NCBI GenBank assembly: GCA_016201405.1
Contig: JACQCZ010000014.1
Span: 1-64,000, forward strand
DNA length: 64,000 nt
Direction: 5' to 3'
Source of the DNA: Candidatus Acetothermia bacterium
GTDB lineage: Bacteria; Bipolaricaulota; Bipolaricaulia; RBG-16-55-9
Each line of letters opens with the position of its first letter. The first letter of the stretch is position 1. Shown here piece by piece: positions 55,870 to 64,000 of the stretch. The notes beneath the pieces are model-generated. The model was not told the DNA's origin. It searched no databases and worked only from the letters and a program-made list of their open reading frames with translations. The position numbers were made by a program, and so were the translations under genes.

Positions 55870-56969
55870 TTAATAAGGATCAAAGCCTGAGTGTCGAGCT
55901 GATTAGCGTGACGAAACGCTATGGCAATGTGGTGGCCGTAGACTCAATCAATCTCACCATAGCGAGTGGCGAATTCTTTTCATTTTTGGGTCCAAGTGGA
56001 TGTGGAAAAACGACGACCCTGCGTATGATTGCAGGTCTGGAGCGTCCCGATGTCGGCAAGGTCCGCATCAATGGAGAGTTGGTCAATGACCTGCCGCCCT
56101 ATGAGCGAAACGTAAGCACAGTCTTTCAGAGGCTTGCATTATTCCCGCACATGACTGTTGCGGAGAATATCGCCTTTGGGCTCAAAATTCAGCGGCAGTC
56201 GCGTAATGCAATTGAAGCCAAAACCAAGAAGATTCTAGATTTAGTGCATCTGTCCGGATATGAATCGCGGTACCCCGAGCAGCTTTCGGGGGGGCAGCAG
56301 CAGCGCGTTGCGCTGGCTAGGTCACTCATTTTAGAGCCAGAAGTATTGTTGCTCGATGAGCCGCTTGCAGCTCTTGACCGAAAGCTTCGCAAAGAGATGC
56401 AGATTGAGCTCCGCAGAATTCAGCAAGAGGTTGGGATCACATTTATCTATGTGACGCATGACCAGAAAGAGGCGCTCAGCATGTCGGACCGCATCTCGGT
56501 GATGCATCAGGGCAAAATCATCCAGTCGGGCAGCCCCCAGGAGATCTATGAGCATCCAAAGACGCCATTTGTTGCTGACTTCTTAGGGGCGTCCAATTTT
56601 CTATCTGGATTGCTTGTAAAGAGTGGGAATGGCTTTGGTCTGCAGATGGCGGACGGCTTATTGATACATATCGAGTCAAGAGGTCTTGGTGCGAGTGATC
56701 TCAACACGAATAAAATGATTACGCTGCGCCCAGAAGCGATTGAAATATCACTTCAAAAGATGCCCCTGGGAGCGAAGAACTGCTTTGCTGGAGTGGTCGT
56801 TAATAAAGTCTATCTGGGAGACTCGACTGAATTTGAAGTTCTTCTCAACCAGAATGAGAGGCTAAAAGTCTATGTGGATGGCCACCGCAAGGAGGCGCAG
56901 CTCTCCATCGCGGCAGATGTCTTTGTGCATTGGGATGACGCCGTTTGCAATCTAATTCGAAGCGATTGA
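55866..56969 (+). CDS. potA: Spermidine/putrescine-type ABC ATP-binding protein
   Basis: FLGPSGCGKTTTLRMIAGLE, LSGGQQQRVALARSL, LLLDEPLAALD, TOBE-like C-terminus. Confidence 0.95.
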   Translation: MINKDQSLSVELISVTKRYGNVVAVDSINLTIASGEFFSFLGPSGCGKTTTLRMIAGLERPDVGKVRINGELVNDLPPYERNVSTVFQRLALFPHMTVAENIAFGLKIQRQSRNAIEAKTKKILDLVHLSGYESRYPEQLSGGQQQRVALARSLILEPEVLLLDEPLAALDRKLRKEMQIELRRIQQEVGITFIYVTHDQKEALSMSDRISVMHQGKIIQSGSPQEIYEHPKTPFVADFLGASNFLSGLLVKSGNGFGLQMADGLLIHIESRGLGASDLNTNKMITLRPEAIEISLQKMPLGAKNCFAGVVVNKVYLGDSTEFEVLLNQNERLKVYVDGHRKEAQLSIAADVFVHWDDAVCNLIRSD

Positions 56970-56972
56970 ACA

Positions 56973-58736
56973 TCACTTCTTTTTATAGAGGGCAACCACT
57001 TCTTTGGCGCTAGTTGCCTGCTCTGCATCTTTGTCATCGCGAAAGCGCAAGAAGCGCGGGAATCTCAAAGCCAGACCAGGTGAACTCTCGTCGTCGCCCA
57101 TGCCACATGTGTGGATGGGGCTTTTAGTCAGCTCTGCTCCTGAGATCTCTAGGACAACTCGTGGCTCAAACCAACGAGTTGGTTCCATCTTCGAGTAAAC
57201 ACGCGGAGAGACATGACTAATTTCAGCAGTTTTGAACATCTCAGGCAGCTTGCCCAGATCTTCATCATTGAAACCCGTGCTCACTTTGCAAAGCGATTCG
57301 AAGCGGTCTAGTTCAGGATTGTAGACAGCGCAGAGCAGCGCTCCCCACGTTCCAGAGCGCTTACCGCGCCCGGCAATTCCCCCTATCACAACAACGTCAA
57401 AGGTATCTACCAGATCAGATTCGTATTCGCGCTTCCACTTGATCCAGCTCCACTCACGTGCTCCGGCTCTGTAGATCGAGTCGGGAGCGCAGGATTTGGC
57501 CATGATCCCTTCAAAACCTTTTTCCAGAGATTCTAGAAAGAAGGCTTCAATCTCTTCTGGGTTGTCAGAGATAAACGCCGACGCAGGCTCAATCAATTCT
57601 GACTTGCTCACAAGCTTCTCCAGAATCTTGCGTCGCTCAGGATATGACTTTTCCATCATATTCTCGCCATCTACGAAGAGCACGTCAAACAAAAAGAGCT
57701 TTACAGGAATCTCCTCGACATATTTTTCAATCTCATGTTTGCGCTTACGTCTCATCAGAACCTGAAAGACTTGGAACTGATCAGTCGTACCTGGGACGAG
57801 AGCCACGGCTTCGCCTTCGACAATCGCCTCTTTGGCACGAATGAAGTTGCGAATCCGATCTACAATATCAGGGTATTGAGCCGTGATATTTTCAAGATTG
57901 CGGGAGTAAATACTTACGTGCTCGCCACGTTTATGACACTGGAGCCGCTCGCCATCGTATTTGAATTCGGCAGCGAGACCATGCGGCATTCTCTCGAACA
58001 ACTCATTGAGCTTCTGCACCCGCTGTGCTGCCATCATCTTGATGGGATGCCCCACTTGGATTGTCATTTGACTGAGACCCGCGATTCCTGATGTCGCCAC
58101 AGTTCGCGCGATCAGTCCGACATCTCCGCCCAGATTGTATGCACGCTCCAGATATTTTTTGTTGCGTTTGTCTTGAGTAAACGTCACAGCTAGCGCATTC
58201 AGCAGCGTCATAGTGCCAGCACCAAGTCGGAGAACCCCAAGAGCGATCCGCACGACGTATTTGGCTTCCACGGGCGTAGCGAGGTTGAGCAGGTTAGCCA
58301 AAATATTTAGTTTGGCCTCCTGAGAGCCGCTTCCACCTGCATGTGCGATTTCTAACAATTGGTCATGGACTCTTCTAACCGTGAGAGGCTCACCCGATAT
58401 CGTGGAGTTCTTTATGACCAGCTCAGCGACCAGCCCAAAATCGCCACGTTCGACATGAAGCTGATCAATCTCTTCACGACTCTTTCCGGAAGCGCGGGCA
58501 ATGGCTTCAGCCATCAGCCGCTCGCCAATATTGAGGTTGACATCTTCATGCTCTGCGACGACATTTCCTTGGATGAAGTAGCTTGTAATATCAATGACTG
58601 CAATGGGTACTCTGGCAAAAAAGCCAGATAAAATTTCTATCATCTCGTTGCCCGAGCGGGTAGCATCGAGTCTTTCAAAAACATCGACCAAGTCGCTAAA
58701 TTTCAGATCTTGGTCTGAAGCATTTTGATTTTTCAT
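56973..58736 (-). CDS. ATP-dependent DNA ligase (archaeal/eukaryotic type)
   Basis: Motif I AAEFKYDGERLQCHK, KLFLFDVLFVDGENMM, EGIMAKS, EWSWIKWKREY; N-terminal ligase domain. Confidence 0.95.
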   Translation of the reverse strand: MKNQNASDQDLKFSDLVDVFERLDATRSGNEMIEILSGFFARVPIAVIDITSYFIQGNVVAEHEDVNLNIGERLMAEAIARASGKSREEIDQLHVERGDFGLVAELVIKNSTISGEPLTVRRVHDQLLEIAHAGGSGSQEAKLNILANLLNLATPVEAKYVVRIALGVLRLGAGTMTLLNALAVTFTQDKRNKKYLERAYNLGGDVGLIARTVATSGIAGLSQMTIQVGHPIKMMAAQRVQKLNELFERMPHGLAAEFKYDGERLQCHKRGEHVSIYSRNLENITAQYPDIVDRIRNFIRAKEAIVEGEAVALVPGTTDQFQVFQVLMRRKRKHEIEKYVEEIPVKLFLFDVLFVDGENMMEKSYPERRKILEKLVSKSELIEPASAFISDNPEEIEAFFLESLEKGFEGIMAKSCAPDSIYRAGAREWSWIKWKREYESDLVDTFDVVVIGGIAGRGKRSGTWGALLCAVYNPELDRFESLCKVSTGFNDEDLGKLPEMFKTAEISHVSPRVYSKMEPTRWFEPRVVLEISGAELTKSPIHTCGMGDDESSPGLALRFPRFLRFRDDKDAEQATSAKEVVALYKKK

Positions 58737-58840
58737 CGAGTGATCTCAGTGTAAAGTCTCAACCTTGGTTATGTCCAGCCAGCTTGTCCCACGAAACGCT
58801 CAGCGCTTACAATACTATTCTGATTTGATAGGGGGACAGG

Positions 58841-60214
58841 ATGAAGGCACTCGCAAAGATGCAGCTTACTCAATTGAAGGGTCTTTTTAGTGAAGAGCAG
58901 ATCTCGCAAAATGCTTCGGATCTGGCTGCACACGCCCGTGATGAGTCTGCGCATGAAGAGTCTCCTCCCGATGTTATTGTCTATGTTCAATCTGCCGATG
59001 ATGTCTCAAAGCTATTAAAATTCTGCAATAAGCACGGAATCCCGGTCACTCCTTGGGGAGCCGGAACGAGTCTGGAAGCGAACCCGGTAGCCATTCATGG
59101 CGGAGTATCGCTGGATCTCTCTAAAATGAATCAGATCATTGATTTGAGACCTGAAGATTTACAGGTCACTGTTCAGCCTGGAATCGTTCTGCAAGAGCTC
59201 AACAAACGCCTCAGCAAGCATGGGCTATTCTTTCCGCCTGATCCCGGTGCGCCTTGCACCATCGGAGGCATGGTAGGCAACAATGCTGCGGGCATTCAGG
59301 CGGTGAAGTATGGCCCAACCAAAAACTATGTCATCAAGCTTGAAGTTGTGCTGGCGAATGGCGACATCATTACATGCGGCTCTAACGCCATGCGAACTTC
59401 GTCCGCTTATAACTTGCTCCATCTTTTTGTCGGGTCTGAAGGGACATTGGGCGTTTTTACCGAGATCACGCTCAAATTGGCTGGAATTCCTCCCGAGGTC
59501 TCTGCGGCAACTGCCTCTTTCCCTGATCTTTCAAAAGCCACCAGCACGGTCGTAGAATTGGTGCAGAGTGGGCTTTCGCCTGCTGCTTTGGAAATTATGG
59601 ACCCCGTCACTGTTCGCGATATCAATGCATTCAAAGGGCTCAAGCTGCCCGAGGTCCCCACGCTCTTTCTGGAATTTCGAGGCAATGGCCCAGAAGTGAC
59701 AGAAGATGTGCGAGTCTCTCAAGAGATTTGTATGAGCAACGGCTGCAAAGATTATCGAGTAGCCATGGGGCGCGAAGAGCGCGATAAGCTTTGGGAAGCG
59801 CGCCATCATTCCTATTATGCCTCTGCTGCAGCCAATCCGGGCATGAGAGCGATTGTGGTTGATGTCGCCGTGCCCATCAGCAAATTTCCTGAAATGGTTG
59901 AGCATGCCCGCCGAGTGCTAGCCGATAAACGACTGAATGGCCCCATTCTTGGACATGCGGGGGATGGCAACTTTCATGTCGCCATCTTCTATAAAGATGA
60001 GCCCAAAGAGAAATCAAAAGCCCACGAAGTCAATGACTCAATTGTATTCAGAGCGCTCGAACTGGGTGGCACGGCCACGGGTGAGCATGGAGTTGGCATT
60101 GGCAAGATTCATTTTATGGAGACAGAACATGGCAAAAGCTACAAGTTGATGAAGCAGATAAAAGACTTACTAGACCCCAAAGGCATTCTCAATCCAGGGA
60201 AAATTTTTCATTAG
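58841..60214 (+). CDS. FAD-binding oxidase (GlcD / D-lactate dehydrogenase family)
   Basis: VTPWGAGTSLEANPVAIHGGVSLDLSKMNQI, PGAPCTIGGMVGNNAAGIQAVKYG, GHAGDGNFHV, GEHGVGIGK. Confidence 0.94.
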   Translation: MKALAKMQLTQLKGLFSEEQISQNASDLAAHARDESAHEESPPDVIVYVQSADDVSKLLKFCNKHGIPVTPWGAGTSLEANPVAIHGGVSLDLSKMNQIIDLRPEDLQVTVQPGIVLQELNKRLSKHGLFFPPDPGAPCTIGGMVGNNAAGIQAVKYGPTKNYVIKLEVVLANGDIITCGSNAMRTSSAYNLLHLFVGSEGTLGVFTEITLKLAGIPPEVSAATASFPDLSKATSTVVELVQSGLSPAALEIMDPVTVRDINAFKGLKLPEVPTLFLEFRGNGPEVTEDVRVSQEICMSNGCKDYRVAMGREERDKLWEARHHSYYASAAANPGMRAIVVDVAVPISKFPEMVEHARRVLADKRLNGPILGHAGDGNFHVAIFYKDEPKEKSKAHEVNDSIVFRALELGGTATGEHGVGIGKIHFMETEHGKSYKLMKQIKDLLDPKGILNPGKIFH

Positions 60215-60271
60215 GGATCCTCAAATCATTTCTTGAGGTCGCTACTGACCGAAGACCATCTTGATCCATTG

Positions 60272-60358
60272 TGGTGCCGGGAGAGGGAGTCGAACCCACA
60301 CGATGTTTCCACCACGGGATTTTGAGTCCCGCGCGTCTGCCAGTTCCGCCATCCCGGC
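60272..60358 (-). tRNA. tRNA-Leu (anticodon CAA)
   Basis: Reverse complement GCCGGGA...GACTCAAAATC...GGTTCGACTCCC...TCCCGGCACCA; paired acceptor stem, class II variable arm, encoded CCA. Confidence 0.95.
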
Positions 60359-60543
60359 TTGTCTGATCTGAATTCACTTTTTGCTAAATGGGCTGCTTTT
60401 GGACGTGCAGGATTATACTTTCCTTGGAAACGGGCGTCAAAGCCCTCGCAAATTGCAAAAGGCCGGCCACGGCACTAGAATACGGTGCATCCTGACTGGA
60501 TGTCCAGTCTGCCTTCCTGCTGCAGTGAGGGTTCTGTTTTTTT

Positions 60544-61008
60544 ATGGACGAGTCCAAGAGTGATATTGAACTGCTAAAATCTCGGGCAGAGTTGGCCCGG
60601 TTGGCATATGGAGAGCAGATCATCCGTTGCACCAATCGGGAGCCCGAGGAGATGGAAGGCTTTTTGATGCTCGATGGCAATGAGGAGATGGGGCGCTGGT
60701 GGAGGGCCTTTGCCATTGCTAAGCGTGAGGGCCATCCCGATTTTATTAGAGGTCTGGTCACCTACATGATCAGCAATTATTTAGGGGACTCTGACCGACT
60801 CAAGCAGAAGATTCTCGTCCAACAGATTCGCCTAGGGAAGGTGCGCTTCGATAACCTCACCTGTGAAATTCTCTCCGGGACCCGCCTTCGCTGGCGTCAT
60901 GTTTTTCTATTGGTGGGGAAAGAGTTCAACCCTACTCGCGAGCGAGAGCTGGTCAAACAGATCTATATACGCCTAAGGAGTGCGGAAGAGTCGGTCAAGA
61001 ATTCCTGA
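60544..61008 (+). CDS. Hypothetical protein
   Basis: 154-aa ORF; helical, charged; no family recognised. Confidence 0.5.
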   Translation: MDESKSDIELLKSRAELARLAYGEQIIRCTNREPEEMEGFLMLDGNEEMGRWWRAFAIAKREGHPDFIRGLVTYMISNYLGDSDRLKQKILVQQIRLGKVRFDNLTCEILSGTRLRWRHVFLLVGKEFNPTRERELVKQIYIRLRSAEESVKNS

Positions 61009-61016
61009 TTTCAGGT

Positions 61017-61880
61017 TCAAGCTAGAAAATCGAGTTGCTGTGCAATCCGGTCAAACTCATCAATGGACAACGTCTCGCCCCGGCGGCTTTCTTCAATACA
61101 CGCATTGGAGAGCATCGAGCGAACCTGCTCGGGTGTGAGGTTCAGCTGAGGAGCCATGCAGAGCGCCCGATAAAGAGTCTTTCGTCGCATTCCAAATGAG
61201 GAGCGGACAATCCTTTGGAATGATTCATCGCTGGCATGAAAGCGAGGCTGTGTGAGAGGTGAGATTCTTAAGACGGCTGAACCCACTTCCGGCTTAGGGA
61301 AGAAGGCATTCTGTGAAACACGGAAGAGAATTTTGACATCGCAGAATGACTGCACAAATATGCCAAGGGAACTCGTTTCTCTTGTGCCAACGGGTGCCGT
61401 GATCTTTTGAGCCACTTCGATCTGAAGCATCCAGATGGCAAACTCGATTCTGCTTCTTGTTTCGATCAGTTTCTCGAGCAATGGCGCAGTGATGTTATAG
61501 GGCAGATTTCCCAGGCACTTGAATCTTTTTTTATCTGGAAAGAGACTTTTCCAGTTGAGCTTGAGGGCGTCGTCATGGATTACTCTAACGTTGGGGAACC
61601 CGGCCAGATTATTTTTTAATATCGGGACTAAATCAGAATCGATCTCAATCACAGCAACATCTTGGGAAGAGCCTGCAATCTGCTGAGTGAGCGTTCCCAG
61701 ACCGCCGCCGATCTCGAGCACGGACTCACTGGGAGTAAGTTCTGCGGCATTGATGATTTTTGTGACAATGTTTTCGTCACAGAGAAAGTTCTGCCCAAAG
61801 CGCTTGCGTGGGCGCAGCCCTTGCGATTGTAGAATCTCCTGGACAACTTTGGGAGATGTGAGTTTGAGCGACTGAGTCAT
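61017..61880 (-). CDS. ksgA: 16S rRNA (adenine1518/1519-N6)-dimethyltransferase
   Basis: LRPRKRFGQNFLCDENIVTKI, VLEIGGGLGTLTQQI, CLGNLPYNITAPLLEKL. Confidence 0.95.
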   Translation of the reverse strand: MTQSLKLTSPKVVQEILQSQGLRPRKRFGQNFLCDENIVTKIINAAELTPSESVLEIGGGLGTLTQQIAGSSQDVAVIEIDSDLVPILKNNLAGFPNVRVIHDDALKLNWKSLFPDKKRFKCLGNLPYNITAPLLEKLIETRSRIEFAIWMLQIEVAQKITAPVGTRETSSLGIFVQSFCDVKILFRVSQNAFFPKPEVGSAVLRISPLTQPRFHASDESFQRIVRSSFGMRRKTLYRALCMAPQLNLTPEQVRSMLSNACIEESRRGETLSIDEFDRIAQQLDFLA

Positions 61881-61983
61881 AGCCCAGCATCATAACGGCT
61901 TGGAGCTTGAAAGACACGTCTAATTGGGGTATATTGACATACTTGTTTCTGAACGAGCAGAATTGAATGTGGAGGTCAAATTA

Positions 61984-62436
61984 ATGGTTGAAAAAATTGC
62001 AGTGCCTGTTGTGCAGCGGATGCCCAAGAAAGTCAATGGGGCCATCCACGCCGTAGGCCGCCGCAAAGAGTCCGTCGCCCGAGTCTATTTGTCTCCTGGC
62101 GATGGGCAGATGACGATCAATGGGCTTCCCGCGAATCAATACTTTAGGGCAGATTCATTTATGAGCGAGCGCTTCAAACAGGTTGCGCTCAAGCCCTTCG
62201 AAGTGACCGACACGGTTGGTAAATACAACGTGAAGGCCAACATTCGTGGTGGAGGCTCGACAGGGCAGCTCGGCGCGCTGAGCCAGGGCATTGCACGCGC
62301 TCTGCTCGGAGTAAACCCAGACTTTCGCAAGCCACTCAAGGAAGAGGGCCTGCTCACTCGTGACGCCCGAGCCGTGGAGCGAAAGAAGTATGGTCTCCAC
62401 AAAGCACGACGTGCGGAGCAGTTCAGCAAACGTTAA
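61984..62436 (+). CDS. rpsI: 30S ribosomal protein S9
   Basis: [23 protein letters not shown]; ends [25 protein letters not shown]. Confidence 0.95.
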   Translation: MVEKIAVPVVQRMPKKVNGAIHAVGRRKESVARVYLSPGDGQMTINGLPANQYFRADSFMSERFKQVALKPFEVTDTVGKYNVKANIRGGGSTGQLGALSQGIARALLGVNPDFRKPLKEEGLLTRDARAVERKKYGLHKARRAEQFSKR

Positions 62437-62529
62437 ATTTTCTCGCTAGACGCATGGCAAACGACAAATCAAGCTCTGCTCTTTCTAGTGTAGAATGAAA
62501 TGAATATGTCGTATATCGAGGTGAATTGA

Positions 62530-62778
62530 ATGAAAGCCGAGATGCACCCACAGATGAAGCTGACTGTCGTCAAGTGCGGCTGCGGCGCAGAGCACGAAGT
62601 TCTCTCAACTGGAGAGAATATGCACGTTGACATCTGCTCCCGTTGCCACCCGTTCTTCACGGGTGAAGAGAAGTTTGTAGACACAGCAGGCCGTGTCGAG
62701 CTCTTCCAGCGCAAGTATGGCAAAGGTCAAGGTCAACAACCTCAGTTCAAAGCCAAAACCAGAACGCGAAGCAGATGA
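62530..62778 (+). CDS. rpmE: 50S ribosomal protein L31 (zinc-binding form)
   Basis: [45 protein letters not shown]. Confidence 0.93.
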   Translation: MKAEMHPQMKLTVVKCGCGAEHEVLSTGENMHVDICSRCHPFFTGEEKFVDTAGRVELFQRKYGKGQGQQPQFKAKTRTRSR

Positions 62779-63902
62779 AAGCCCGCTTTGAAACTCAGGC
62801 CATCCACGTGGGGAGTGAACCAGACCCGTTAACGGGTGCGGTCATCCCGCCCATCCATTTGACCTCAACGTATGCACAGGAGTCACCGGGCGTACACAAA
62901 GGCTACGACTACAGCCGGGCAGACAACCCGACCCGTGAGAAGTATGAGCAGGCGCTAGCAGCCCTGGAGGGCGCAAAGTATGCCACTGCCTTTTCTTCTG
63001 GTGTGGCTGCGACTTCTGCTGTCGCTACGCTGCTCAGCCCTGGAGATCACGTAATTTGCAGCGATGATACCTATGGCGGGACCTACAGATTGTTTGAAAA
63101 GGTCTACAAAAAATATGGGATTGAATTTAGCTACGTCGACACCAGCAATCTGAAGAACATCAAGCTCAAGAAGAATACCAAACTCATTTGGGTAGAGACG
63201 CCCAGTAATCCCCTGATGAAGATATCAGACATCAAGGGAATTGCCTCTAAGAAAGAGGACGCGCTTTTAGTCGTTGACAACACCTTTTCATCGCCCTATT
63301 TGCTCCAGCCGCACACCTTCGGGGCCGATATTGTCATCCACAGTGCAACAAAGTATTTGGGCGGACACAGCGATCTGATTGGCGGTGCTGCCACAACCAA
63401 TGACAAGAAGCTCTTTGAAGAGTTCAAGTTTATTCAGAAGGCGGTGGGCGCTGTGCCATCCCCGCTTGACTGCTATTTGGCTCATCGCGGAATTAAGACA
63501 TTGGCCCTGCGCATGAAGGCTCACTCTGAGAATGGACAGCGCGTCGCAGAGTTTCTAGCTGAGCACCCTAAGATTACCAAAGTCTTTTATCCGGGTCTGC
63601 CCTCTCATCCAGGCCATGAGATTGCCAAGAAGCAGATGCGCGCTTTCTCGGGAATGGTTTCATTTGAGTTTAACGGCAACGTAAAGGGACTCATCTCCAA
63701 CATGAAATACTTCACACTAGCCGAGAGCTTGGGAGGCATCGAATCGCTCGTCAATCACCCGGCATCCATGACTCATGCCTCCATCCCGCCAGCGGAGCTG
63801 AAGCGGCGCGGAATTGGACACAATCTTGTGCGTCTGTCTGTGGGTGTTGAGCACCCGGATGATCTACTTGATGATCTGAGCAGCGTCCTCTCTAAATATT
63901 AA
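62775..63902 (+). CDS. Cystathionine gamma-synthase/lyase family PLP enzyme
   Basis: [72 protein letters not shown]. Confidence 0.94.
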   Translation: MKARFETQAIHVGSEPDPLTGAVIPPIHLTSTYAQESPGVHKGYDYSRADNPTREKYEQALAALEGAKYATAFSSGVAATSAVATLLSPGDHVICSDDTYGGTYRLFEKVYKKYGIEFSYVDTSNLKNIKLKKNTKLIWVETPSNPLMKISDIKGIASKKEDALLVVDNTFSSPYLLQPHTFGADIVIHSATKYLGGHSDLIGGAATTNDKKLFEEFKFIQKAVGAVPSPLDCYLAHRGIKTLALRMKAHSENGQRVAEFLAEHPKITKVFYPGLPSHPGHEIAKKQMRAFSGMVSFEFNGNVKGLISNMKYFTLAESLGGIESLVNHPASMTHASIPPAELKRRGIGHNLVRLSVGVEHPDDLLDDLSSVLSKY

Positions 63903-63906
63903 AATT

Positions 63907-64000
63907 ATGCGTGTCGTCAAGAATATCCTCGATCTGGTCGGCCAGACGCCCATGGTGGAGCTCTCTTCAAAGATCAACCCTACTCAAGTTCGCATTCTCG
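63907..64000 (+). CDS. cysK: Cysteine synthase, N-terminus (truncated by window end)
   Basis: MRVVKNILDLVGQTPMVELSSKINPTQVRIL. Confidence 0.8.
   Translation, partial: MRVVKNILDLVGQTPMVELSSKINPTQVRIL

Noticed and set aside
1-64000. CRISPR array, prophage or IS element
   Set aside because: No regularly spaced direct repeats, integrase, transposase or phage structural genes seen on either strand.

Overview
The window is a densely packed, mostly housekeeping stretch of a bacterial chromosome from a diderm-type lineage (an LptF/LptD-like protein is present). It encodes about 65 supportable genes, one tRNA-Leu(CAA), no CRISPR array and no obvious transposon or prophage. Recognisable blocks: nth/thiolase/DUF35/HMG-CoA-synthase-like; arsR-trxA; yicC-remA-like-gmk; plsC-ispH-rpsA-plsY; hutI-ispE; efp-asp23-amaP-DUF2273-nusB-folD; tatC; mutS2; hemQ-trpS-TDO; ruvB/nrnA-ribF; etfBA-rpmB; gdhA; a lipoprotein plus subtilase pair; potDBCA with a convergent ATP-dependent DNA ligase; ksgA, rpsI, rpmE, a Cys/Met PLP enzyme and a partial cysK. 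The most interesting observations are: (1) one 1144-aa ORF joining an LptF-type inner-membrane permease to LptA/LptD-like periplasmic and outer-membrane regions through an internal signal-peptide-like segment; (2) a subtilase with an internal hydrophobic hairpin and lipobox between prodomain and catalytic domain; (3) an HMG-CoA-synthase homologue apparently lacking its catalytic residues, in an operon with thiolase and DUF35, in a genome that carries MEP-pathway genes; (4) a hemQ-trpS-tryptophan-dioxygenase-like operon; (5) several small disrupted genes and a dispersed family of palindromic repeats. Taxonomy is not determinable here; the mix suggests an uncultivated deep-branching phylum, but that is inference. 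All family calls are from reading the translations, with no database search.
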